The notes beneath the pieces were generated by a model, which saw nothing but the letters and a program-made list of their open reading frames with translations, searched no databases and was not told where the DNA came from. DNA of 64,000 nt, taken from positions 49,692 to 113,691 of the forward strand of contig NZ_JAQMYP010000033.1 in NCBI RefSeq assembly GCF_028369295.1, in the 5' to 3' direction. The stretch comes from Streptomyces sp. HD (GTDB lineage Bacteria; Actinomycetota; Actinomycetes; Streptomycetales; Streptomycetaceae). Position numbers and translations under genes: made by a program. Positions within the stretch are counted from its first letter, which is position 1. Each line of letters begins with the position of its first letter. Positions 1 through 8,347 of the stretch are shown here, in pieces.

Positions 1-2
1 TC

Positions 3-782
3 TCCGCCTGCACGGCCGCGAGCACGTCCACTCCGAGGGATAGGCACAGCACGAGGCGTGCGCAGGCCGCGGCATCGGGACACTGGGAGGAGGCGGCCGC
101 GAAACTGCGTCGGCTCACCCGGATGAAACCGGGTCACCCCGGTGTCGCGCTCCAGGCGATGCCCGCGTATGTGGAGGCCGCCGTCCGCGCCGGGCTCCGC
201 CTGCCGGCGGAACGGGCCACCGCGGCGTTCGCGCGCTGGGCCGAGGGGGTCGGCCAGGGCTGGCCGACCGCACTGGTGGCGCAGTGCCGTGCGGTCCTGG
301 CCCACGATGACCCCGAAGAGCACTTCCGGCTGGCTCTGCGTCTGCACGGGCCCCATGACCGCGCATTGGAGCAGGCGCGCACCGCCCTCCTCTACGGCGA
401 ATACCTCAAACGCGAGCGCCGCCGGGCGGAGTCCCGCGTCCACCTCCGGGAGGCGGCGGAGATCTTCCGCAGGCACCGGGCCCGGCTGTGGCTCGACCGG
501 GCCTCTGCCGAGCTGCGCGCCAGCGGTGACAACGCGACCTCCACGCCCGCGGACGATGCCTTGCCGACCGACTCCGCGGGGCCGAACGGCCTGACCGCGC
601 GTCAGCTCGATATCGTCCGGCTGGTCGCGGCGGGGGCAACCAACAAGGAAGCGGCGGCGCGGCTCTGCCTGAGCCCGCGCACCGTCGACTACCACCTTCG
701 ACGAGTCTTCCAGCAGCTTGGCATCACGTCGCGCGCCGAGCTCATCCGGCGGTTCGGCGCCGAGTCCGTCCGAAGCGGGTGA
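3..782 (+). CDS. LuxR-family transcriptional regulator, C-terminal part (5' end outside window)
   Basis: The reading frame is open from the first bases of the window to the stop at 780-782, so the true start lies upstream. An internal ATG at 123 is possible but leaves no recognisable N-terminal domain. The last 60 residues form a LuxR/GerE helix-turn-helix (GLTARQLDIVRLVAAG, then NKEAAARLCLSPRTVDYHL), the DNA-binding end of large ATPase (LAL) or TPR-type regulators. The preceding helical stretch with alternating Ala, Arg and Glu resembles the TPR-like region before the HTH in those proteins. The target is unknown. It converges with the GH64 glucanase gene and shares a hairpin terminator with it. 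Family is confident; the full-length class is inference. Confidence 0.8.
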   Translation, partial: SACTAASTSTPRDRHSTRRAQAAASGHWEEAAAKLRRLTRMKPGHPGVALQAMPAYVEAAVRAGLRLPAERATAAFARWAEGVGQGWPTALVAQCRAVLAHDDPEEHFRLALRLHGPHDRALEQARTALLYGEYLKRERRRAESRVHLREAAEIFRRHRARLWLDRASAELRASGDNATSTPADDALPTDSAGPNGLTARQLDIVRLVAAGATNKEAAARLCLSPRTVDYHLRRVFQQLGITSRAELIRRFGAESVRSG

Positions 783-804
783 CGCCCTGACGGAGCCCGG
801 CCGA

Positions 805-842
805 AGCCACCGGCACACGATCGGCTCCCGGTGCCGGTGGCT
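805..842. terminator. hairpin terminator between convergent genes
   Basis: Perfect 12-bp arms (AGCCACCGGCAC at 805-816, complement at 831-842) enclose a 14-nt loop in the gap between the converging LuxR and GH64 genes. There is no U-tract, as is usual in Streptomyces. It could serve both strands. Confidence 0.6.
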
Positions 843-869
843 GCCGGCCTCACCGTCTCTGACAGGTGG

Positions 870-2072
870 TCAGTTGAGCGGGTCGAGTGTGAGGTAGGCC
901 TGGAGCGGGTTGCCGTCGTGCACGAGCGACTCGTGATGGCCCACGTCGTCGAAGGCGAACGCGTACGCCTTCCCGTCGGCCATCTGCGCGTGGATCTTAC
1001 GGGCGTAGTGGTTGGTGACGGCGTCCTTGTAGAAGGCGTCGGCGTTGGAGTCGGGCTGGTTGGGATTGACCAGCAGCGTGGAGCGGTTGAACCCGGCACA
1101 CAGCGTGCGCGAGATCGGGCCGCGTACCAGGTCGTTCGGTGCGTCGAGCCTCCCGTGGCAGCCGAAGACCGAGGAGGCGTCCGGCTTCTGGAAGCTGGTG
1201 ACGACGGCGCCTGCACTGTTGGTGAACTGCATGACGCCGCCGGAGACCCGGCCGTAGTACTTGGTGTTGGGCTGGTCGGTGAACGGCGTGACCGTCAGCG
1301 TCGAGGTGGCGTACTTCTGCCAGACGCGGTTGATGTAGTCGTCCATGACCGTGGCGGGCAGTGCACCGGTCTCCAGTCCGTACAACGGCGACAGGGCGCG
1401 CAGCACGGTGCCGTCGGGGCGGGTCTGGATCAGGTTGGCCCAGCCTCCGGGTTGTCCCCTGAGGGAGTTGAAGAAGCCGTTGTATCCACCGGGCTTGAGC
1501 CGGCCGGTGCTTGCGGTGCTGCCGTCCGCTCGCTGTACGCCGACCGAGTAGGGCGCGGAGAACATGTCGACCTGTGTGCTGTTGATCCACAGGCCCGAGT
1601 CGTTGAGTGTGTACTCGGACCAGTGGAACAGGATGTCCCGATTGGGGTCGGTCGGGTTCTGCACAGCGGGCTGAACCAGGCCGCCGGTGGTGAGCTTGAA
1701 CACCAGTTTCCGGCCGTAGGAGAAGTACACGCGGCCGGAGAACTTCGGCATGCGGATGGTTGCCGACTGCCCCGCTGCCGGGCCCGGGATCGAGGCGTCG
1801 GGCGCTGGAGCAGGCGGATTGCCGCCCGCGGGCCAGGGGTGGAACGTGCCGCCGGCGTCGGCCCAGCCCTGTCGCCCGGTCGACAGTTCGGTGCCCAGGT
1901 TGTAGATGTACACCTGCTCGCCGCGGGCCGAGTTGTTGGTGATCTTCAGAGGGATCGTCGCCGGGACGGCGTGGGCCGACGTCTCCCCTCCGGCCACCAG
2001 CAGTGAGCCGGCGAGGACCGCGGCGAAGGCCAACCCGGCCGCCCGGGCCCGGCGTCTGAGTGTCCGTAACAT
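870..2072 (-). CDS. secreted GH64 beta-1,3-glucanase (laminaripentaose-producing type)
   Basis: Predicted extracellular endo-beta-1,3-glucanase of glycoside hydrolase family 64, acting on fungal-wall glucan or laminarin. The 400-residue product starts MLRTLRRRARAAG, followed by a hydrophobic signal segment ending near SAHA-VPATIP. The mature part has family-typical stretches: GRQGWADAGGTFH, FSYGRKLVFKLTTGGLVQPA, DILFHWSEYTLND, QVDMFSAPYSVGVQR and the C-terminal HAQMADGKAYAFAFDDVG. The chosen ATG has a GGAGA ribosome site eight bases upstream; an open frame continues a further 306 bases 5' but lacks protein-like content. Codon 2 is TTA, so translation should depend on the bldA tRNA. A 16-bp LacI-type palindrome lies 39 bases upstream. 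Divergent from the module-repeat secreted protein. Confidence 0.9.
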   Translation of the reverse strand: MLRTLRRRARAAGLAFAAVLAGSLLVAGGETSAHAVPATIPLKITNNSARGEQVYIYNLGTELSTGRQGWADAGGTFHPWPAGGNPPAPAPDASIPGPAAGQSATIRMPKFSGRVYFSYGRKLVFKLTTGGLVQPAVQNPTDPNRDILFHWSEYTLNDSGLWINSTQVDMFSAPYSVGVQRADGSTASTGRLKPGGYNGFFNSLRGQPGGWANLIQTRPDGTVLRALSPLYGLETGALPATVMDDYINRVWQKYATSTLTVTPFTDQPNTKYYGRVSGGVMQFTNSAGAVVTSFQKPDASSVFGCHGRLDAPNDLVRGPISRTLCAGFNRSTLLVNPNQPDSNADAFYKDAVTNHYARKIHAQMADGKAYAFAFDDVGHHESLVHDGNPLQAYLTLDPLN

Positions 2073-2110
2073 GCTCTGTCTCCGTTCGACGATGGTCGAT
2101 CCAGGAAGTT

Positions 2111-2126
2111 CTGAGAGCGCTCTCAG
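2111..2126. promoter_or_regulatory. LacI-family-type operator, CTGAGAGCGCTCTCAG
   Basis: A perfect 16-bp palindrome with a central GAGCGCTC, 39 bp upstream of the GH64 start. It resembles sugar-repressor operators of the CebR type (TGGGAGCGCTCCCA) known in Streptomyces. The likely role is substrate-controlled repression of the glucanase by a LacI-family protein encoded elsewhere. The divergent gene starts about 170 bp away, so dual control is possible. Confidence 0.6.
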
Positions 2127-2296
2127 CGTTCCGCCTTGGTACGGACCTGTCAATGAGTACGGAGGAGGCCGGTGCGCTCCGCGGACTCTGCCGCCCCCCC
2201 AGGGGATCGCCGCAGCAGCCCGTTCACCGTCCGCGCGGAAGACGCCGGGGAGAGGCCCGGGAGAGCGCGCGGGGATTGTATTTCCTCTGTCATGAC

Positions 2297-4045
2297 ATGA
2301 ATGAGCGCACAGGGGAAAGAGGTGCGGAGGGCGTGGATACACGCAGATCACGTGGGTTACGCAGGTTACGCGGGTCATGGAGAGAGGTCATTCCGCTTGC
2401 CGTGGCGGCGGTGGCTTCAGTGCTGCTGACGGCGCCGCCGTCGGCCGCGGCTACGCCTACGGCTGCTGCGGCGGCGCCCGTGGCGCCCTGTACGGAACTG
2501 CCGTGTCAGGGCTCCGACCCCGGGGCCGTCACCGAGTGGCACGCGGGTGGCGCTCCTCAGCTGAGGAAGGAGGCCGTGCTGGCCTCCGGGGCGCGGATCA
2601 GGCTCTACACCGGCAAGCCCGCCTGGGACCCAGCCCAGCAGGTGTACTCCTGGGCCGAGGCGACCCTCCCCGGTAAGGGACGGGTCTGGCTGCGGACGGA
2701 GCAGAACGAGGGCGACGGCATCAACATCATCACGCCGCTCACCCACCCCCGCTCGTACCGGGACACGAGCGGCACCACGGGAATGTTCCTGCACGAGACG
2801 AGCAGATACGGAGTCGTCTACGCCAACGGCGCCTGCCTCACGGACGGCACCCAGACAGCGTGCGTCACCGCCTCCTACTCCGAGGTGAAGCCCGCCGGGC
2901 CGTGCGAGGGCTGGTGCTCGGACGCCGACCCCACCACGATCGCCAAGGACGCCTGGGACTACGTCTCACGTCCCGACTACCGCCGTGTGCAACTGCCGTC
3001 CGGCGCCTGGGTGCAGCACGCCGAGGGCCGCCTGAAGCAGGGGAGCTACCTGAACTGGGCCGAGGGATCGCTGCCCGGAGGCGGGCGGATCTGGCTGGAG
3101 AACTGGCAGGGGACCGGCCGCTGGGGCGAGGTGTGGACCGAGTTCACGCCTACGGGCGCCTCGCGCACCACATCCGGCAGCACCCGGGCCTACTCCTGGC
3201 TTCCGTCGCTGCGCGCCTGCGTCCGTGACAGCTCCGGCACCGCCTGCACCAGTGATGCCGACGCCGCCACCACGGCTCCCACGCAGGCCCCCTGCGCGCA
3301 ACTGCCGTGCGAGGGGATCGACCCGGCGTCCGTCACGGAATGGATGCCGAACTACGAGCCGAGCCTGCTGGAAGACGCGAACATCTACCTGGGCGGCCGA
3401 CTGAAGATCTACGAGGGACGCCCGGCCTGGGACCCGCACCACCTCTACTACTGGGGCGAGGCCGAACTCCCGCCCGGCGCCACGGGCGCCTCCGCCACGC
3501 TGATGACCCACGCCGCGGGCGGCCCCGATTCACGCGAGAAGCGCCCGGAGGCCATCCCCGGCGCGCGACTGACGGCCTCCGGGAAGACCAAGATGTTCGC
3601 CCTCGACCCGCTGTCCGCCAAGAAGATCGCCGGACTCGTCGTGGACGGCAAGAACTGGTCGTTCGCCACCCGCCAGGGCAACAACATGAGCCAGACCGAC
3701 GTGGAGGGCGCGGTCGGCCCCTGCGCACCGGGTTCGGCGTGTGACGGGATACTCCCCGGCTCGGTGACGAAGTGGTCCTCCCCCGCGACCGACTGGGCCA
3801 CGGCCGCCCTCCCGAGCGGCAAGAAGGTCACGCTCAGAGGCGGCAAGCCGAACTGGTCGGTGACCGACTACTACGCGTGGGCCCACTCGACCGCCACGGG
3901 CGCCCCGGTCTGGCTGGAGGACCGGCAGCCCGACGGCTCCTACAGCAAGGTGGCGACCACCGAGATGAAGGCGACGACCGGACAGCAGGTACGGGCCTGC
4001 ATCAGCGAGGGCACCACGACGGTCTGCACCAAGTCACTGTCGTAA
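2297..4045 (+). CDS. secreted four-module cysteine-paired protein, function unknown
   Basis: I do not recognise a named family. After an arginine-rich start and a hydrophobic export segment (IPLAVAAVASVLLTAPPSAA) come four related modules of about 125 residues. Each opens with a close Cys pair (PCTELPCQG, GPCEGWCSD, APCAQLPCEG, GPCAPGSACDG), usually followed by a DP..VTEW/VTKW-like motif and a W-A-E strand. Modules 1, 2 and 4 close with a second pair (ACLTDGTQTAC, ACVRDSSGTAC, ACISEGTTTVC); module 3 lacks it. This suggests disulphide-stabilised beta domains acting outside the cell. Codons 21 and 24 are both TTA. The start at 2297 is one choice; GTG at 2333, directly after GGAGGGC, is the other and would put the TTA codons at positions 9 and 12. 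Confidence 0.75.
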   Translation: MNERTGERGAEGVDTRRSRGLRRLRGSWREVIPLAVAAVASVLLTAPPSAAATPTAAAAAPVAPCTELPCQGSDPGAVTEWHAGGAPQLRKEAVLASGARIRLYTGKPAWDPAQQVYSWAEATLPGKGRVWLRTEQNEGDGINIITPLTHPRSYRDTSGTTGMFLHETSRYGVVYANGACLTDGTQTACVTASYSEVKPAGPCEGWCSDADPTTIAKDAWDYVSRPDYRRVQLPSGAWVQHAEGRLKQGSYLNWAEGSLPGGGRIWLENWQGTGRWGEVWTEFTPTGASRTTSGSTRAYSWLPSLRACVRDSSGTACTSDADAATTAPTQAPCAQLPCEGIDPASVTEWMPNYEPSLLEDANIYLGGRLKIYEGRPAWDPHHLYYWGEAELPPGATGASATLMTHAAGGPDSREKRPEAIPGARLTASGKTKMFALDPLSAKKIAGLVVDGKNWSFATRQGNNMSQTDVEGAVGPCAPGSACDGILPGSVTKWSSPATDWATAALPSGKKVTLRGGKPNWSVTDYYAWAHSTATGAPVWLEDRQPDGSYSKVATTEMKATTGQQVRACISEGTTTVCTKSLS

Positions 4046-4189
4046 CCCTCCACCTCACAAGGCCCGACGAATGCGTTCCGGCCGTCGCGCGTGCCGAAGC
4101 ACGGGGCGGCGGCCGGAGCGTGTGCCCCCAACCGTCCGGAACCTGACGACGAGGACCGGCGGCTGCGCAATCACCTCGAACTACGCGCG

Positions 4190-4480
4190 ATGTCTGAGCG
4201 CTACGCCCTCGTCAACTCCGGGACGGGCAAGAGGCTCGCGGTGCAGGACGGCGGAGCGGTCCTGGAGGACGCGGCCTCCGGGCCTGCCGGCAGAGAGGCC
4301 CAGTGGCTCATGTCGACGACCGGTGACGGCACCTGGACGCTCGTCAACGCCGCCACCGGCCGACTGCTCGATGTCGCCGGGCACGCCACGGCGGACGGCT
4401 CCAGGGTGACGACCTGGACGCCGACGTCGAACGCCAACCAGCGCTGGACCGTGACCGACGAAACGACACCGCGCACCTGA
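4190..4480 (+). CDS. short ricin-type beta-trefoil (RICIN/CBM13-like) domain protein, possibly a remnant
   Basis: About 96 residues matching two sub-repeats of a ricin-B lectin fold: YALVNSGTGKRLAVQDGG, then TWTLVNAATGRLLDVAGHA, closing with the hallmark NQRW. A complete trefoil needs three repeats (about 125 residues) and usually sits on a secreted hydrolase. With no signal peptide or catalytic part visible here, this is either a stand-alone small lectin or the leftover end of a larger gene. An in-frame ATG at 4091 would add 33 residues of low-complexity sequence, which I think less likely. It may follow the four-module protein in the same transcript. Confidence 0.5.
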   Translation: MSERYALVNSGTGKRLAVQDGGAVLEDAASGPAGREAQWLMSTTGDGTWTLVNAATGRLLDVAGHATADGSRVTTWTPTSNANQRWTVTDETTPRT

Positions 4481-4698
4481 ACTGCGAGGCGCCGCAAGGG
4501 TGCCCGTCTGACGGATCCTCAGGAAAGGCTGCGGCAGGCGGCCTCGGCGGCAGACAGTCTCCGGCGGCAGACGGTCTCCCGGAGGCCGGCGAGCAGTTGG
4601 CCGCCCGTCAGGTCCCGGGCCAGGAGGCCGGCGGACCCCATCGGTGAGCCCCAGGGCGCGCACAGGTGTCAGCGGCCGCCAGTATCGTGCCCGTCGTG

Positions 4699-5634
4699 AT
4701 GGTGGGAACCGAGGAGACCCGGCTGATCGTCGTGCGCGGCAACAGCGCCTCCGGGAAGTCCTCCATCGCGGCCGGCCTGCGCGAGCGGTTCGGCCGCAAC
4801 CTGGCCCTGATCGGCCAGGACAACCTGCGGCGCGTCGTACTGCGGGAGCGTGACCGGCCCGGCGCGGCCAACATCGGCTTGATCGGCATGACAGCTCGCT
4901 ACGCGCTGGACGCCGGATTCCACACGGTCGTCGAGGGAATCCTCTATGCCGACCATTACGCCGCCATGCTGGAGGACCTCGTCCGCGACCACCGGGGCAC
5001 CTCTCGCTGCATGGCCAGGTGGCTGAACGCATGGGCGGCCGACTTCGCCCGCCGCACCCCCGACTGCCTGCACACCGCCACTCTCCACCCCGAGCCGGAC
5101 GTCGAGACGTACGTCCGTGAGGCCGTCGAAGCAGGCGCGCGCGTGTTCAAGGCCCATGTGCAGGTGGGAGACTACGACCCGGCCGACGGGCAGCTCCAGC
5201 GGGCATGGGGGCTGCTGGCCGAGGCCGGGATCCCCGTGGTGGTGCACTGCGGCTCCGGGCCCGCCCCCGGCAAGCACACCGGACCCGAGCCCATCGCGAG
5301 GGTGCTGGCACGCCATCCGAGACTGCGGCTGATCGTCGCGCACATGGGCATGGCGGAGTACGCGGAGTTCCTCGATCTCGCCGAGCGGTACGCCGAGGTA
5401 CGCCTCGACACGACGATGGCGTTCACCGACTTCACCGAAGGATTCATGCCGTTCCCGCGCCCGGACCTGCCGCGCCTTGCCGACCTCGGTGACCGCATCC
5501 TGCTCGGCTCCGACTTCCCCAACATCCCCTATTCGTACCTGCACCAGCTCCACGCCCTGGAGCGGCTGGGACTCGGACAGGAGTGGCTGCGGGCCGTGTG
5601 CCACGACAACGCGGCGAACCTGTTCGGCCTGTAA
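4699..5634 (+). CDS. chimeric protein: truncated P-loop kinase fused in frame to truncated amidohydrolase
   Basis: Residues 1 to about 103 are the front half of a small P-loop kinase of the chloramphenicol-phosphotransferase/zeta-toxin-like type: LIVVRGNSASGKSSIAAGL (Walker A), QDNLRR and GLIGMTARYALDAGFH. From about residue 107 the sequence becomes the rear two-thirds of an amidohydrolase-2 TIM barrel: VFKAHVQVGDYDP, VVVHCGSGPAPGKHTGP, LIVAHMGMAEYAEF, LLGSDFPNIPYSYLHQL and HDNAANLFGL. Each parent is normally a separate protein; here the kinase lacks its back half and the hydrolase lacks its N-terminal HxH metal strand. The junction is near 5010. The start is taken at the ATG in CCCGTCGTGATGGTG, possibly leaderless. 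A deletion fusion, real or an assembly join, explains it best; activity is doubtful. Confidence 0.75.
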   Translation: MVGTEETRLIVVRGNSASGKSSIAAGLRERFGRNLALIGQDNLRRVVLRERDRPGAANIGLIGMTARYALDAGFHTVVEGILYADHYAAMLEDLVRDHRGTSRCMARWLNAWAADFARRTPDCLHTATLHPEPDVETYVREAVEAGARVFKAHVQVGDYDPADGQLQRAWGLLAEAGIPVVVHCGSGPAPGKHTGPEPIARVLARHPRLRLIVAHMGMAEYAEFLDLAERYAEVRLDTTMAFTDFTEGFMPFPRPDLPRLADLGDRILLGSDFPNIPYSYLHQLHALERLGLGQEWLRAVCHDNAANLFGL

Positions 5635-5652
5635 CAGCACCTCCCTACAGGC
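5627..5652. terminator. small hairpin at the end of the chimera gene
   Basis: Seven-bp arms (GCCTGTA at 5627-5633, TACAGGC at 5646-5652) with a 12-nt loop span the stop codon in the short convergent gap before the RWDG-repeat gene. It is a weak terminator candidate. Confidence 0.3.
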
Positions 5653-5688
5653 GTTGGTGAACCCACTGCGGTGAGATTGTCGGGGTAC

Positions 5689-6804
5689 TCAGCCGAACCG
5701 CAGGATGCGCGCTGCGAAGGTGCCCTCGGGGCCGTCGGCTCGGCCGACCGACCACACCGTCGTCGTGTCCGGTACAGGTGCCAGTCGCAGCACCCGGGAG
5801 CGGCCCTCCCCTGCCACCGCCGGTTCGCTGTACGCGGTGAACGACTGTCCGTTCCAGGCAAGGAAATCGGGCCCGGGGACGAGCGGCGGAGAGCTGCCCG
5901 GCGGGCCCCACTTCTGCGAGCCGGCCACCGAGACCCAGGACAACGCGCCGGACGTGCCGGGCGTCAGTGAGCTGATCGAGCCGAAGTCGGTCGGCACGCT
6001 CACCCGGCTCCACGCCTGCCCGTCCCAGCGGACCAGCAGTGGCGGAATCGGCCGGCCCGGCGGGCCCCCGACGAACCCGGCCGTGCCGCCCGCCCACACC
6101 TCCGTCGGCGAAACCGCGAGCACACTGCCCACGGCCGACCGCGGGAACCCGTCCACGATCGTCTGCTCCCACGACTGCCCGTTCCAGTGCGACACGGCCG
6201 CACCCGAGCCGGTGGCGCCCGCGGCCCAGACGTCGTCGGCCGCCAGGACGTGCAGGCCGTACACGGTTCCCGCAGGCGCCGGCACGTCCCGCCAGCCATG
6301 CCCGTCCCGGCGCAGCAATACCTGCGTGCCGTCCCGCGACCCGATCAGCCAGGTCTCACCGCTTCCGGTTCCGGCGACGACCTTGGTCAGCACGACACCG
6401 CTCGGCGGCCGGCTCTCGGACCAGGCGTTGCCGTCGAAGCGGAGCAGGTGGGCGCCGCCCGTCGAGTCGCGGCCGACCGCCCAGACCGCGGTGGGCGAGG
6501 TCGCGGCGATGGACAGCAGCTCTCCCTGCCAGCCGATGCCGGAAAGGCTCTGGCGCTGCCACGCGGTTCCGTCCCAGCGCAACACCAGCGGGAAGCCCGG
6601 CGCCTCGCGACCGACGGCGTCGGCGCCCACGGCCCACGCCTGGTCCGGCCCGAGCGCCACCGCCTCGTTCAGCCCGGCCTGGGGGCGTATCTGTGCCGGG
6701 ATCGGAACGTGCTGCCAGGACGGGGTTTCCGCCGCGGCCGAGCTCATGATCGTCACGATGGTCATGGCGACTGCGAGGGCCGCGACGAGCAGTCTGCGTG
6801 CCAT
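5689..6804 (-). CDS. exported RWDG-repeat (propeller-like) protein, copy 2
   Basis: A 371-residue protein with an N-terminal signal peptide (MARRLLVAALAVAMTIVTIMSSAAAE). Throughout it carries repeated blades ending in a Trp-Asp/Asn-Gly-x-x-Trp motif: RWDGTAW, RFDGNAW, HWNGQSW, RWDGQAW, AWNGQSF, alternating with AVGRDS/WAVGAD/EVWAGG-type turns. This is the pattern of WD-like or Kelch-like beta-propellers in actinobacterial surface proteins. No catalytic residues are identifiable. It is transcribed with the paralogous upstream gene: that gene's stop lies two bases before this ATG. Function unknown; ligand binding or a structural role outside the cell is inference. Confidence 0.75.
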   Translation of the reverse strand: MARRLLVAALAVAMTIVTIMSSAAAETPSWQHVPIPAQIRPQAGLNEAVALGPDQAWAVGADAVGREAPGFPLVLRWDGTAWQRQSLSGIGWQGELLSIAATSPTAVWAVGRDSTGGAHLLRFDGNAWSESRPPSGVVLTKVVAGTGSGETWLIGSRDGTQVLLRRDGHGWRDVPAPAGTVYGLHVLAADDVWAAGATGSGAAVSHWNGQSWEQTIVDGFPRSAVGSVLAVSPTEVWAGGTAGFVGGPPGRPIPPLLVRWDGQAWSRVSVPTDFGSISSLTPGTSGALSWVSVAGSQKWGPPGSSPPLVPGPDFLAWNGQSFTAYSEPAVAGEGRSRVLRLAPVPDTTTVWSVGRADGPEGTFAARILRFG

Positions 6805-6806
6805 GG

Positions 6807-7856
6807 TCAGCCTCCCTGCCGTTCGCTCATCAGGTTCGGTTTCGAGCCGTAGATCTCGACGGTCCCGAAGGACAGCAGTGAGAACCCGGCCCTTGCCAGT
6901 GCACGCGGTTTGACGTCGATCGCGTTGGTGCGCTCCGGGCCGTAGGAGAAGGTGGTGCGGGAGCCGGCCACCCGTGCGTACTTCGAGAACGCGCGGTCGC
7001 TGCGCACCGGCAGCCACAGCGCGCCGTCCGGGCCGCGCACCATGGCCTCGGTGTAGGTGTCGCCGAGTGATGGGTGGGTGGTGCGCCAGGCCCCGAGCCC
7101 GTTCCAGGTCATCAGGTAGGTGCGGGCCACGCCGTCGGTGTACTGGCTGCCGCCGATGGTGACGTGGCCGGACGGTTCGAGCAGGATCGTGTGCACGTTG
7201 CTGTTCGGCGGCAGCGGCACGTTCGCGTCCCTCCACGTCTTGCCGTCCCAGCGCAGGACGGTGGTTCCGGTGCTGGTGTCCGCCCAGGCCCAGGCGTCGG
7301 TGGCGGTACGCGCGGTGATCCCCATCAGGAACAGCACGCCGTCCGGGGTGGACTGTGTGGTCCAGCCGGAACCGTCGTAGTGCAACACCTTCAGTCCGGT
7401 GTCGTCCTCACCGACGACCCATGCGGCACCCGGTACCGCGGTGAAGTCCTGGTAGGTCCAAAGAGTCTGCGGCAGCGGAACGGTACTCCACCCGCCCGCC
7501 GACCGACGCAGGATCTCCCCCGCCCCCGCGCGGTTGTGGAAGATCCACACCTCCTCGCCGACGAACTGCACCTTTCCGAGCCAGCCCACCTCACCGGCGC
7601 CGGGAAAAGCCGTGTCCCGGCTCCACGCCGTGCCGTCCCACCGGTACAGCATCGGCCGCAGTCCCTCGGCGGCCTGCTCGTACCCGGTGGCCCACGCCTC
7701 GCCGGGCCCGCGGGCGGCGAGATCGGACACGGTCACCGGCGGGACCGCAGCCGGCACCGGCAGCGCCGACCAGCTCGGTGTCACAGCCGCGGCCGGCGAC
7801 ACCGTCGCGGCACACGCGATCACAAGGCCGACGATGACCGCACGGAGACCGTTCAC
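6807..7856 (-). CDS. exported RWDG-repeat (propeller-like) protein, copy 1
   Basis: A 349-residue exported protein. The GTG start is preceded by GGGGGTCTC, and the signal peptide is MNGLRAVIVGLVIACAATVS-PAAA. Blade motifs include YRWDGTAWSRD, LHYDGSGWTTQ, LRWDGKTWRD and MTWNGLGAWR. The mature part begins VTPSWSALPVPA, parallel to ETPSWQHVPIPA of the downstream copy, so the two arose by tandem duplication and then diverged. First gene of a two-gene operon. The C-terminal 70 residues (from about EAMVRGPDGALWLP) lack the repeat. Function unknown. Confidence 0.75.
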   Translation of the reverse strand: MNGLRAVIVGLVIACAATVSPAAAVTPSWSALPVPAAVPPVTVSDLAARGPGEAWATGYEQAAEGLRPMLYRWDGTAWSRDTAFPGAGEVGWLGKVQFVGEEVWIFHNRAGAGEILRRSAGGWSTVPLPQTLWTYQDFTAVPGAAWVVGEDDTGLKVLHYDGSGWTTQSTPDGVLFLMGITARTATDAWAWADTSTGTTVLRWDGKTWRDANVPLPPNSNVHTILLEPSGHVTIGGSQYTDGVARTYLMTWNGLGAWRTTHPSLGDTYTEAMVRGPDGALWLPVRSDRAFSKYARVAGSRTTFSYGPERTNAIDVKPRALARAGFSLLSFGTVEIYGSKPNLMSERQGG

Positions 7857-7889
7857 GAGACCCCCAGACCACGGAGGTCGCAGAGCTTA

Positions 7890-8347
7890 TGGGCGTTCAC
7901 TCAACCGTGAACAGACGCCATCCGGCCATGACGCCCCAGCCCGTCCGACGGCTCGTCCGCGACAGCGGGACGGCCTGCGCCAACTTCCTGTCGCTGCGGG
8001 CGAATTCACTTCCTCCGGGCTCCGACAAACCTTCGGCGACGGACTGCTCACCAACGACGGGAAGCGCACCAGCGCCACGCCCACGCGGTCACGGTGATTC
8101 GCCACCTTGCCGAGCACATCGATCACGCACCGGACACGCCCGAACTGCTCCGTCTCCTCCCCCACACGCCGGAATCCGAGACCGACCGCCCCAAGGCCGC
8201 AGGAGTCGGCACCTGCGCGAGGAGCCGTGGTCTGACCCTGGCATCGTCCCCGTCGGCGCCACCAGTCATACGCCGCCCGACCGCCTGCGACGATCCGGAG
8301 CGGTGAACGGCGGGGCTGCGGGCCGAGTGCTCTGGCATGATCGCGGC
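7890..8347. other. 458-bp gap with possible decayed coding sequence
   Basis: There is no intact gene between the RWDG operon and the hydrolase. Around 8015-8170 on the plus strand two adjacent frames read LRQTFGDGLLTNDGK and then, after a one-base shift, EAHQRHAHAVTVIRHLAEH. The first resembles the GDGLLTSDGxxHRRQR stretch of bacterial cytochromes P450, so this may be a frameshifted fragment. Flanks show nothing recognisable. The upstream promoters of the two divergent transcription units must also lie here. Confidence 0.3.
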
